Assembly: GCA_937872895.1 (NCBI GenBank)
Contig: CALMUP010000027.1
Coordinates: 62,001-126,000 of the forward strand
Origin: an uncultured Verrucomicrobiota bacterium
GTDB taxonomy: Bacteria > Verrucomicrobiota > Kiritimatiellia > CAIVKH01
DNA: 64,000 nucleotides
Direction of reading: 5' to 3'
Shown here: positions 32,764 to 43,501 of the stretch, in pieces
Position numbering within the stretch: the first letter of the stretch is position 1
How the letters are laid out: every line of letters begins with the position of its first letter
Program-made: the position numbers and the translations under genes
Notes under the pieces: model-generated
Database searches by the model: none
What the model was told of the DNA's origin: nothing
Seen by the model: only the letters and a program-made list of their open reading frames with translations

Positions 32764-33485
32764 ATCCCGCCACCACCGCCAAGGTCATCACCCTGACCAT
32801 CGACGACCGGTCCGTCGGCGCACGCGAGGACCAGACCATCCTGCAGATCGCCCGCGAGAACAGCATCCATATCCCGACCCTCTGCTTCCTCGAGGGCCTG
32901 ACCCCGGCCGGCGCCTGCCGCCTGTGCCTGGTCGAGATCGTCGGGACCAGCCGCGTGCTTCCCGCCTGCACGACCTATGCCACGGAAGGCATGGTCATCC
33001 GCACCACCTCGCCCGCGCTCGAGGCACACCGCCGCACCGTGATCGAGTTGCTGTTCGCCGAAGGCAACCACATCTGCGCGGTCTGTGTCTCCAACGGCAA
33101 CTGCGAACTGCAGGACCTGGCCACCGAACTCGGGGTCAGCCACATCAACCTGCCGTACCTCAACCCGACACGGCCCGTCGATGCCAGCCACCCGCGCTTC
33201 ACCCTCGACCACAACCGGTGCGTACTCTGCGCCCGCTGCGTACGGGTCTGCGACGAGGTGGAGGGGGCGCATACCTGGGACATCATGGGCCGCGGAGTCG
33301 ATGCCCGCATCATCGCCGACCTGAACCAGCCGTGGGGCGAAGCCGCCTCCTGCACCAGTTGCGGCAAGTGTGTCCAGGTCTGTCCGACCGGCGCGCTCGT
33401 GGAAAAGGGCAAGGCGGTGGCCGAGATGCGCAAGCGCCACGCCCTCCCGAAACTGATCACCCGCCAGCAGGAGCATGGATCATGA
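32760..33485 (+). CDS. hoxU: Bidirectional hydrogenase subunit HoxU (NuoG N-terminal-like, iron-sulfur)
   Basis: A 241-residue iron-sulfur protein. An N-terminal [2Fe-2S] domain has Cys ligands in [15 protein letters not shown] and PACTTYA. A His-Cys3 [4Fe-4S] site follows ([15 protein letters not shown]), then two ferredoxin-type [4Fe-4S] motifs ([13 protein letters not shown] and [14 protein letters not shown]). It links HoxF to the HoxYH hydrogenase. Its length is the usual one for HoxU, far shorter than NuoG. It is coupled by four-base overlaps to hoxF and hoxY. Confidence 0.95.
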
Positions 33486-33988
33486 GCAAAATTCGTTTCG
33501 CCACCGTTTGGCTCGACGGCTGTTCCGGCTGCCACATGTCGTTCCTCGACATGGACCTGATCCTGCTCGACCTCGCCCCGAAGATCGACCTGGTCTACAG
33601 CCCGCTGGTCGACTTCAAGACCTTCCCCGACCAGGTCGATGTGACCCTCGTCGAAGGCGCGGTCAGCAGCACCGAGGACGAGGAGAAGATCCGCCACATC
33701 CGCCGCCACACGAAAACCCTGATCGCCCTCGGCGACTGCGCCGTCACCAGCAACGTTCCCGGCATGCGCAACACCTTCAAGCCGGAGACGATCATGCAGC
33801 ACGTGTACGGCGATGCCCCCCCGGTGCAGGTCATCCCGCCGCTGCTGCCCAAGAGCGTTCCGGTCCATCATATCGTGCCCGTCGACGTCTTCATTCCCGG
33901 CTGCCCGCCCTCCGCCGACACCATCGTGAAGACCTTGCTGGCCGTGCTCGAAGGCAAGCCGAACCCCGTACCACCCCGCTTTGGATGA
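33482..33988 (+). CDS. hoxY: Bidirectional [NiFe]-hydrogenase small subunit HoxY
   Basis: A 168-residue small subunit of group 3d hydrogenase. The proximal [4Fe-4S] ligands lie in [24 protein letters not shown] and [10 protein letters not shown]. It lacks the extra C-terminal clusters of uptake-type small subunits. It transfers electrons between HoxU and the NiFe centre in HoxH. Its ATG overlaps the hoxU stop; hoxH begins seven bases after its stop. Confidence 0.95.
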   Translation: MSKIRFATVWLDGCSGCHMSFLDMDLILLDLAPKIDLVYSPLVDFKTFPDQVDVTLVEGAVSSTEDEEKIRHIRRHTKTLIALGDCAVTSNVPGMRNTFKPETIMQHVYGDAPPVQVIPPLLPKSVPVHHIVPVDVFIPGCPPSADTIVKTLLAVLEGKPNPVPPRFG

Positions 33989-33995
33989 ACCGACC

Positions 33996-35420
33996 ATGAG
34001 CAAAACCATCCTCATCGATCCCGTCACGCGCATCGAGGGCCACTCGAAGATCACCATCACCCTCGACGACCAGGGCACCGTCTCCAACGCCCGGTTCCAT
34101 GTCACCCAGTTCCGCGGCTTCGAGCGCTTCTGCGTCGGCCGCCCGTTCGAGGAGATGCCGTCGCTCACCGCCCGCACCTGCGGCATCTGCCCGGTCAGCC
34201 ACCTCGTTGCCTCGGCCAAGGCCGGAGACATGCTGCTCGCCGTGGACATCCCGCCCGCCGCGAAACTGCTGCGCCGCGTGCTCAACACCGCACAGATGAT
34301 CCAGTCGCACGCGTTGAGCTTCTTCTACCTGTCGTCGCCGGACCTGGTGCTCGGCATGGACGCCGACCCGAAGGAACGCCACATCCTCGGCCTCGCCGCC
34401 CGACACGAAGCGGTTGCCCGCAACGGCATCCTGCTCCGCCAGTTCGGCCAGCAACTGATCGAGGACCTCGCCGGCAAACGCATCCACCCGGCCTGGGTGG
34501 TTCCCGGCGGCGTGAGCCGGCCCATGACCCACGAGCAACGCGCCAAGGTGCTGGAGAAGATTCCGGCCATGCTCGACATCGCCCGGCAAACCCTCGCCGC
34601 CTACCAGGACTGGGCGGTGAAGTTCGCCGACGAGATCCAGTACCTCGGCCAGCATCCCAGCCTGTACATGGGTCTGGTCACCGACGACGGCGGACTCGAA
34701 CACTACGACGGCCACCTGCGCATCATCGATGCCGACGGCACGGTGCTCGAGGAATCGATCGCGGCGGAGGACTACGCCCGCGTGATCGCCGAACAGGTGG
34801 AGCCCGACTCCTACCTGAAGTCGCCCTACTACCTGCCGCGCGGTTATCCCGGCGGCATGTACCGCGTCGGCCCGCTCGCCCGCATCAACATCGCGCGGAA
34901 GGCCGGCACGCCGATCGCGGACGAGGCCTTCACCGTGTTCCGCCAGTTGAACCCGAAGGGCCCGGTGGACGGCACCTTCCACTACCACCACGCCCGCCTG
35001 ATCGAGATCATCTTCGGGCTGGAGAAGATGAAGGAATGGTTCGAGGATCCGCTGTGCGTCGATACCCGTGTGCGTGCGGTGGCCGCGCCCAACAACCCGG
35101 TCGGCGTCGGCATCTCCGAGGCGCCGCGCGGCACCTTGCTGCACCACTACGAGATCGACGGGAACGGACTGATCACCAAGGTCAACATGATCATCGCCAC
35201 CGGCCACAACAACCTCGCCATGAACACCGGCATCCTGCAGGCGGCGAAACAGTTCGTGCGCGGCGACAAGATCCCCGAAGGCGCGCTGAACCGCGTCGAG
35301 GCGGTCATCCGCTGCTTCGACCCGTGCCTGAGCTGCTCCACCCATGCCTACGGACAAATGCCGCTGAAGATCGAACTCCGCGCCGCGGATGGCGCGGTGC
35401 TCGACGAAGCGATGCGGTAG
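33996..35420 (+). CDS. hoxH: Bidirectional [NiFe]-hydrogenase large subunit HoxH
   Basis: A 474-residue catalytic subunit of the NAD-linked group 3d hydrogenase. Nickel ligands are Cys62 and Cys65 ([10 protein letters not shown]) and Cys444 and Cys447 ([10 protein letters not shown]). After His450 a 24-residue C-terminal peptide remains, the piece normally removed by a dedicated endopeptidase during maturation; hoxW about 1.5 kb downstream is the candidate. ATG 33996 is preferred over the in-frame TTG at 33981, which would overlap hoxY. This is the last gene of the long array. Confidence 0.96.
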   Translation: MSKTILIDPVTRIEGHSKITITLDDQGTVSNARFHVTQFRGFERFCVGRPFEEMPSLTARTCGICPVSHLVASAKAGDMLLAVDIPPAAKLLRRVLNTAQMIQSHALSFFYLSSPDLVLGMDADPKERHILGLAARHEAVARNGILLRQFGQQLIEDLAGKRIHPAWVVPGGVSRPMTHEQRAKVLEKIPAMLDIARQTLAAYQDWAVKFADEIQYLGQHPSLYMGLVTDDGGLEHYDGHLRIIDADGTVLEESIAAEDYARVIAEQVEPDSYLKSPYYLPRGYPGGMYRVGPLARINIARKAGTPIADEAFTVFRQLNPKGPVDGTFHYHHARLIEIIFGLEKMKEWFEDPLCVDTRVRAVAAPNNPVGVGISEAPRGTLLHHYEIDGNGLITKVNMIIATGHNNLAMNTGILQAAKQFVRGDKIPEGALNRVEAVIRCFDPCLSCSTHAYGQMPLKIELRAADGAVLDEAMR

Positions 35421-35476
35421 GCGCGGTGTAGATCGGTAGCCAACGATCGACTTAACCCGAAAACCGGAGTCGACGG

Positions 35477-35614
35477 AACCACGGATGAACACCGATTCAC
35501 ACGGATGAAGGCATTAGGACGGGATCATCATAGGAAGAAGCCCTGTACTTTTCAGTACCATGGTTTTAAGAGCCACCCCCGTGAATCTGTGCCCATCCGT
35601 GTTCATTCGTGGTT
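35477..35614. repeat. Inverted copies of the AACCACGGATGAACACGGAT repeat
   Basis: The left copy (35477-35507) begins AACCACGGATGAACACCGAT. The right copy (about 35579-35614) is in reverse orientation and reads ATCCGTGTTCATTCGTGGTT at 35595-35614. Together they fill most of the gap after hoxH and could fold into a large hairpin that ends the hydrogenase transcript. A third copy lies at 8872-8891. No gene is seen in 35421-35633. Confidence 0.65.
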
Positions 35615-35633
35615 TCAATTTCATTTTTCAGGC

Positions 35634-36026
35634 TTAATCGAGTAGTACGCACGACTCGATGTCGGTGGCGACGAATTCCGTGCGGTCCAGGCGCAACCGC
35701 ACCGTGCGCGCATCATCCCCGCCAGGAATCAAGTCGGCCGGCACCAGCTTCCCGGTGAACGCGCCCGGCACCTCGCGCAAGGTCAACCGGACCCGCTTGT
35801 TCAAGATCAGCCCGAACCGCTGCTCCAAGGCGCGCAGGGCGGTTTCGCGCTCGGACACGAACCCGCGGTAACCCCGCTCCTGCGGATCAACCGGCAACCG
35901 CGGCGGCGCAGCGAACAACGGTGGCAGGCGGGCGGAAACCGGAACAGCATCCGCCCAGCCCAGCTCCAACTGGTCGTGGTCGGATTCCCGAATCTGCTTG
36001 CGGCCATCTTGTTTCACGCTCTTCAT
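35634..36026 (-). CDS. Hypothetical protein
   Basis: A protein of about 130 residues that I do not recognise. The start is taken at 36026 (MKSVKQDGRKQ), although GAGG abuts the ATG without normal spacing; an in-frame start at 36098 is also possible. The sequence is hydrophilic, without signal peptide or membrane helix. The N-terminal half is Pro-rich (LPPLFAAPPRLPVDPQERGY). The C-terminal half is strand-like and ends RLDRTEFVATDIESCVLLD, which suggests a small beta-barrel fold. It is the only minus-strand gene between hoxH and the maturation genes. Codon use resembles that of its neighbours, so it is likely real. Confidence 0.5.
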   Translation of the reverse strand: MKSVKQDGRKQIRESDHDQLELGWADAVPVSARLPPLFAAPPRLPVDPQERGYRGFVSERETALRALEQRFGLILNKRVRLTLREVPGAFTGKLVPADLIPGGDDARTVRLRLDRTEFVATDIESCVLLD

Positions 36027-36111
36027 CCTCGCGGGTATGTCGCAATCACTATTCGATTTCAAGCCCACAAACAGATTGGCAGCCATGGGATGAACCACGG
36101 GTGTAGGGATA

Positions 36112-36131
36112 AACCAGTTGTACGACTGGTT
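36112..36131. promoter_or_regulatory. Palindromic operator candidate upstream of phd/vapC
   Basis: The 20-base AACCAGTTGTACGACTGGTT is a near-perfect palindrome (only one base pair off) ending 21 bases before the antitoxin ATG. Phd-type antitoxin/toxin complexes typically bind such palindromes to repress their own operon. Function is inferred from position and symmetry. Confidence 0.5.
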
Positions 36132-36152
36132 GGTTCGTGGTATCTATCCTGC

Positions 36153-36404
36153 ATGACAAAGCATCAAACCGTCGGTGCATTCGACGCCAAGACACACCTG
36201 AGCCAGCTCCTTGACCGTGTCGAACAAGGCGAAACAATTGAAATCACCCGGCATGGTCATCCGATTGCAAAACTGGTACCCGTTCAACCGGTTGCCGAGA
36301 AAAACGCCCTTCGCAAATTGGTTGCAAGGGTAAAGGAGGAAAGGGGCACATTCGGGATTACCACACAGGACATCAGCGCCTGGAAAAACGAAGGTCGTAG
36401 ATAA
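36153..36404 (+). CDS. phd: Phd/YefM-family antitoxin
   Basis: An 83-residue antitoxin. The N-terminal DNA-binding fold is typical of Phd/YefM: VGAFDAKTHLSQLLDRVEQG followed by ETIEITRHGHPIAKLVPV. The C-terminal tail after residue 50 is charged and probably wraps the toxin. Its stop directly abuts the toxin start with no gap, so translation is coupled. A 20-base palindrome lies upstream. The pair has visibly lower GC content than the hydrogenase genes around it, consistent with acquisition by transfer. Confidence 0.9.
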   Translation: MTKHQTVGAFDAKTHLSQLLDRVEQGETIEITRHGHPIAKLVPVQPVAEKNALRKLVARVKEERGTFGITTQDISAWKNEGRR

Positions 36405-36821
36405 ATGACGGATCAACGGGTTGTTGATGCTTCCGCGTTGGCTGCATTTCTGCTTCGCGAGCCCGATGGACGGAAAATTGATTCAATCTTGCCTCTGGTT
36501 GAATCCGGAAAATGTGAACTGCATGCGCCTGCGATTCTCGAGTACGAAATGGTGAATATTCTCGCCATGGCCGAGCGAAAGGGACGCATCCACAGGAATC
36601 AAGTCCCCATTCTACTTCATGAGTGGAACACGATACCGATCACTCAGCATACCTCGACCACACCAAACATCCGCACCAGAATCCTGAACCTGGCCTCCCA
36701 ACATCGCCTCACCGCCTACGACGCAGCGTACGTTGAGCTGGCCGAGCGCATCCCGGCTCAACTGATCACGCTGGATCGAGACTTGCTGGCCTTGAAAAAA
36801 TTGTATCGCTGGATTTCCTGA
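36405..36821 (+). CDS. vapC: VapC-type PIN-domain toxin
   Basis: A 138-residue PIN-domain ribonuclease. Acidic active-site residues are visible in RVVDASALAAFLL, LEYEMVNIL, LTAYDAAYVELA and LITLDRDLL. Such toxins cleave RNA and are held inactive by the partner antitoxin, here the Phd-like protein encoded immediately upstream. Phd antitoxins often pair with Doc, but pairings with PIN toxins are common. It lies between the hydrogenase structural and maturation genes. Confidence 0.92.
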   Translation: MTDQRVVDASALAAFLLREPDGRKIDSILPLVESGKCELHAPAILEYEMVNILAMAERKGRIHRNQVPILLHEWNTIPITQHTSTTPNIRTRILNLASQHRLTAYDAAYVELAERIPAQLITLDRDLLALKKLYRWIS

Positions 36822-36936
36822 TCCAGACGATTCTCCCCCACCCCGGCCAATCGGGGATTCCCCGACGGCATGATCCATGCGATCCGAGGGTGTCCGCTCG
36901 TTGACCTTGCCCGTGGGCGCACCGCATAGTGATGGC

Positions 36937-37386
36937 ATGAAAACTACCTTGTCGTCTCTTCTGGTAATTGGTTACGGATCCACCCTGCGCGGCGATGATG
37001 CCGCCGGCTTCCGGCTGGCCGAGGAACTATCCGCCGAGGAAGGCATCTCTACGATGCCTGTGCATCAACTCACTCCCGACCTGGCCGCCGCCATCGCCGA
37101 GGCCGAGGAAGTGGTATTTGTCGATGCTGAATTCGGCGACTATGTCAACGGGCTCCAAATCCATTTGCTGCTTCCCGGCGGCAAGGGGTCTGCATCCTCG
37201 CATGGTTGCTCGCCGTCCGCCCTGCTCGACCTGGCCGACCGCCTCTACGGCCGCCGCCCGGTCGCGACGGTGATCGGCATTCCGGCCCGCGACGCCGGGT
37301 TGAGCGAGCAGGTCTCGGCCATCACCCGGACCGGCATCGAGGATGCGAAACGCTGGATCCTCGAACGATGGGCCTGCCATGCATGA
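36937..37386 (+). CDS. hoxW: Hydrogenase maturation endopeptidase HoxW-like
   Basis: A 149-residue protease of the HybD/HycI/HoxW family, which trims the C-terminus of [NiFe] large subunits after nickel insertion. The N-terminal LVIGYGSTLRGDDAAGFRLAE motif carries the nickel-recognising Asp. A second acidic site is in VVFVDAEFG, and a His lies in SSHGCSPSALL. The start at 36937 precedes the first strand; an in-frame upstream start (36877) adds an unlikely leader. The likely substrate is HoxH, which has a 24-residue C-terminal peptide, since EchE has none. It overlaps hypA by eight bases. Confidence 0.88.
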   Translation: MKTTLSSLLVIGYGSTLRGDDAAGFRLAEELSAEEGISTMPVHQLTPDLAAAIAEAEEVVFVDAEFGDYVNGLQIHLLLPGGKGSASSHGCSPSALLDLADRLYGRRPVATVIGIPARDAGLSEQVSAITRTGIEDAKRWILERWACHA

Positions 37387-37720
37387 GTTCGGCATTGCCC
37401 AGGGCCTGATGGACGTGGTGCTGGGCCGTGCCCGGGAGGCGGGTGCCACCCGGATCGAACAGGTGAACCTCGCGATCGGCGTGCTGGCCGGCGTCGAGGA
37501 GGAAGCGCTGCAATTCGCCTTCCGCGCCCTCGGCGAGGACACCCCCGCCGCCGAGACCCGGTTGGTGGTCGAAAAAATCCCGCTGCGCTGCTATTGCCGT
37601 CCGTGCGACGCCGTGTTTGAATGCAAACCATTCGCCTACCGCTGTCCGACCTGCGGCGCGGCCAGCGCCGAGGTGCGGACGGGCAAGGAACTGAACCTGG
37701 TATCGATGGAGGTATCCTGA
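37379..37720 (+). CDS. hypA: Hydrogenase nickel-incorporation protein HypA
   Basis: A 113-residue metallochaperone that works with HypB to deliver nickel to hydrogenase large subunits. The N-terminal MHE keeps the nickel-binding His2. The zinc site is formed by Cys73-x2-Cys76 and Cys89-x2-Cys92 (CRPC and CPTC). The start at 37379 is fixed by the need for the MHE terminus, and overlaps the hoxW stop by eight bases. hypB follows after one base. Confidence 0.95.
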   Translation: MHEFGIAQGLMDVVLGRAREAGATRIEQVNLAIGVLAGVEEEALQFAFRALGEDTPAAETRLVVEKIPLRCYCRPCDAVFECKPFAYRCPTCGAASAEVRTGKELNLVSMEVS

Positions 37721-37721
37721 C

Positions 37722-38479
37722 ATGTGTGAAACCTGCGGCTGCGCGGTGAACCATCACCCGCACGAACATCCTCACCACGGTGATGACCACGATCACCACC
37801 ACGACCACGGCACTGCGGAATCCGCGGGTGGCCCCCACGCCCTGCTGGCCATGAACGACCGCCTCGCCGCGGGCAACCGCCGCCACTTCCGCGAGCACGG
37901 CGTGACCGTCGTGAACATCGTTTCTTCACCGGGCTCCGGCAAGACCGCACTGCTCGAACGCACCATCCGCACCCTCGCCCCCGAACTGCGCGTGGCCGCG
38001 ATCGTCGGCGACCTCGCCACCGACAACGATGCCGCCCGCCTGCGCTCGGCCGGGGCCCCCGCCCACCAGATCACCACCGGTTCGGCCTGCCACCTCGATG
38101 CCCACATGATCCACCACGCGCTCGACGACATCCGGCTCGGTGACCTCGACCTGCTGCTGATCGAGAACGTCGGCAACCTGGTCTGTCCCGCCGCGTTCGA
38201 TCTCGGCGAGGACCTGTTCGTCGTGCTGCTGTCCACCACCGAGGGCGAGGACAAGCCGCTGAAGTATCCGGTGATCTTTCTCAAGGCCGACGCGGTCGTC
38301 CTGAACAAGACCGACCTCGCCGCGGCGGTGGAATTCAAACGCGACATCGCCATGGCCAACATCGAAACCGCCGCCCCGAAAGCAAAAGTCTTCACCACCT
38401 CCGCACGCACCGGCGACGGCGTGGAGGCCTGGCTGGACTACCTGCGCCGCCATGTAAAGGCCAAACGGAGCCTGGCGGG

Positions 38480-38483
<4 letters not shown>
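37722..38483 (+). CDS. hypB: Hydrogenase nickel-incorporation GTPase HypB
   Basis: A 253-residue SIMIBI-class GTPase. The N-terminal MCETCGC is the high-affinity CxxCGC nickel site. A His-rich segment follows at residues 10-30 (with HDHHHDHG), used for nickel storage. Walker A is SSPGSGKT near residue 70, and later motifs include VGDLATDNDA, TGSACHLD, ENVGNLVCPA and VLNKTDL. It delivers nickel together with HypA in a GTP-dependent step. The stop overlaps hypF by four bases. Confidence 0.96.
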
Positions 38484-40761
<2,278 letters not shown>

Positions 40762-40765
<4 letters not shown>

Positions 40766-43167
40766 CCACCGAACGGCTGATGTACCTGCCCCCGGCCTTC
40801 CAGGATGCGGCCGACCATGGCCGGCTGATCCTGCGCGACGGGAGCACGGCGACGATCCGCCTGTCGCGGCGCGAGGACCTCCCAGCGGTGCGCGAGTTCT
40901 ACGCGAGGTTGTCGCCGCAGTCGCGGCGCATGCGCTTCTTCAGCGAGAGCAAGCCGGGCGAGGATGTGATGTTGTCGCTGTGCGACTCCTCCGATCCGCA
41001 CCGCGGCATGACCTTGCTGGTGTGGCGCCACCTCGACGGCAAACCGCGCATCGTCGCCTCCGGCTCGTACATCGCCGATGGCGCGCATAGCGCGGAGTTC
41101 GCGGTCGCGGTCGACGATGCCTTCCACGGCAAGGGCATGGGCGGCCTGATGCTCGAACGCCTGTCGGTGCTTGCCGCCTCGCACGGGTTCATCCACTTCA
41201 ACGCCTACACGCACGTCGCGAACACGCCGATGCTCGATGTGTTCCGCCATTCCGGCTTCCAGTTGCGCGAGCAGTTCGAGGACGGCCTGATCAAGGTGGA
41301 CCTGTCGCTGCTGCCCGGCGAGGCCAGTGCGATGCATGCCGCGCAGCGCGACCGCCTGTTCACCAAGGCCTCGATCCGCCCGTTCTTCTATCCGCGCTCC
41401 ATCGCGTTGATCGGCGCCTCGCAGAAGCCGGACAGCGTCGGGTTCCGCATGCTCAAGTCCGTCCTGCTCCAGCCCTTCGCCGGGGTGATGTATCCGGTGA
41501 ATCCGAATACCGGCAACGTGAGCGGAATCAAGACCTATGCCACCGCGGAGGACCTTCCGGAGGCGGTGGACCTGGCGGTCATCATGGTGCCGCGCGACGA
41601 GGTCGAGACGGTGGTGGACCAGTGTGCACGGCGCGGCGTCCGGGCCCTGATCGTCGTGTCGTCCGGGTTCGCCGAGGTGGACGCGGAAGGCCGAGCCAAA
41701 CAGCAGGCGCTGGTGGAGAAGGTGCGCGGCTACGGGATGCGGTTGCTCGGCCCGAACTGCCTCGGCGTGATCAACACCGACCCCGAGGTCCGGCTCAACG
41801 CCTCGCTGTCGGCCGAGGTCCCGGCGCGCGGCCGGGTCGCCCTGTCCTCGCAGAGCGGGGCGATCGGCATGACCCTGCTCCAGCTCGCCCGCCGCCGCAA
41901 CCTCGGCGTCTCGATGTTCATCAGCATGGGCAACAAGGCGGATGTCACCGGCAACGACCTGCTGTACTTCTGGGAGGATGATCCGTCCACCGATGTGATC
42001 CTGCTGTACCTCGAGTCGTTCGGCAACCCCCGCCGCTTCGGCCGCATCGCCCGCGAGGTCAGCCGCCGCAAACCGATCGTCTGCGTGAAATCCGGCCGCT
42101 ACCGCGCCTCGCCCGAAGAGCACGCAGTGGCGGGCCTGTTCGACCAGACCGGGGTGATCCGGGCGGACAGCCTCGAGGACATGTTCGACATCGCGACCCT
42201 GCTGGGCGCACAACCGTTGCCCGGCGGCGAGCGGATCGGGATTGTTACGAATTCCCGCGGCGCCGGGGTGTTGTGCGCGGACGCCTGCGCTGCCGCCGGA
42301 CTGAACCGAGCCGTCACCGAACCCCTGGTCGATCTCACCGCCAACGCCACCCCGGACGACTACCAGCGCGCCCTCGGCGGCGTGCTCGCCGCGCCGGACC
42401 GCGACGCCGTGATCGTGATCTACACCCCGGTGACTCCCGCGCCGCCCGGCCCGGTGCTCGACGCCATCGCCCGCGCCCTCGGCGGCCAACCTGATGCCGC
42501 CGCACGCAAACCGGTGGTCCTGGTCATGATGACCGAAAGCACCGGAGCCACCGTCTTGCGGCACGGCGAACGCTCGTTCCCGGTGTATCCCTTCCCCGAA
42601 CGCGCGGCCGACACACTGGCCGCCGCCGCCCGCTACCGGGCCTGGCGCGATGCCCCGCCCGGCCTGATGCCGGCCTTCGCCGACCTGGATCCGGCGGTGT
42701 TGCGCGAGCAACTGTCCGGTCAACCTCCTGCGACCGACGGGGCCTGGCTGGACCGTGAAGCCGCGGAGCGACTGCTCGCCAAGGCCGGGATCCGGTGCGG
42801 ATCCCGACCCGCACCGGACGCGGTACCGGTTGAATTGGAAGTCAACGAGGACCCGCTGTTCGGGCCGGTCATGAACATCAGCCTGGCCGGCTACCACCGC
42901 GACGTGCTCGGCGACATCGCCTACCGGATGGCCCCGCTGACCGACCGCGAGGCCGAGGCCATGGTGCGCAGCATCCGCGGTTTCCCGCTGCTCAAGGACC
43001 ACGGCGCGGACCTCGGCGCGCTCCAGGAGCTGATCCTGCGGCTCTCCCAGCTCATCGAGGCCCTGCCGGAGATCAACGCGGTGCGGCTTGCCCCGGTCCA
43101 GGTCAGCCCGGCCGGTGGCGGCTGTCTGGTAGGCAATCCCCTGATACGCATTTCGGCCACCCCTTAA
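40762..43167 (+). CDS. GNAT acetyltransferase fused to a degenerate ADP-forming acyl-CoA synthetase
   Basis: An 801-residue fusion. An N-terminal GNAT domain (about residues 25-190) has the acetyl-CoA loop DDAFHGKGMGGLML. It is followed by a CoA-binding Rossmann domain (FYPRSIALIGASQKPDSVGF) and a succinyl-CoA-ligase-like domain (LLGPNCLGVINTDP, LSSQSGAIGMTLL). Compared with the intact paralogue downstream, the SHTGS loop carrying the phosphorylated histidine is deleted (about 12 residues) and the ATP-grasp core is missing. ATP formation is therefore unlikely. By analogy with PatZ/Pat, the CoA-binding part may regulate protein lysine acetylation by the GNAT domain. It is coupled to hypF by a four-base overlap. 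Confidence 0.85.
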
Positions 43168-43240
43168 CCTGCAATTCCCTTTGGGTTTTTCCGCCAATCT
43201 GGGATAGTAACTCCGAGTGGGACCAATCCCGCCGTATACC

Positions 43241-43501
43241 ATGTGTTTAGCCATTCCAGGTCAGATCCAGTCGATCCGCGAAGGCGATGCCTTTTCCCGC
43301 AGCGGAAAGGTCTCCTTCGGCGGGGTCGTGCGGGAGGTCAACCTGGCGTATGTTCCCGCCGCGGTCGTTGGCGACTACGTCATGGTCCATGTCGGATTCG
43401 CCCTCAGCATCGTGGATGCCGAGGAGGCCGCCCAGGTGTTTTCCTATTTGCAACAGATGGATGAACTCAACGAATTGAACGAAGGACACGCCACATCATG
43501 A
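43241..43501 (+). CDS. hypC: Hydrogenase assembly chaperone HypC
   Basis: An 86-residue chaperone of the HypC/HupF family. The essential N-terminal Cys2 is present ([12 protein letters not shown]), and the OB-fold segment [20 protein letters not shown] is typical. HypC carries the Fe(CN)2CO unit with HypD and binds the large-subunit precursor. The start at 43241 is required to place Cys2 at the terminus; an in-frame upstream start adds eight residues. It is separated from the previous gene by 73 bases and overlaps the next by four. hypD, normally adjacent, is absent. Confidence 0.95.
   Translation: MCLAIPGQIQSIREGDAFSRSGKVSFGGVVREVNLAYVPAAVVGDYVMVHVGFALSIVDAEEAAQVFSYLQQMDELNELNEGHATS

Noticed and set aside
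33981-33995. Upstream TTG start for HoxH
   Set aside because: The ATG at 33996 gives the conserved N-terminus ([15 protein letters not shown]) and avoids overlap with hoxY.
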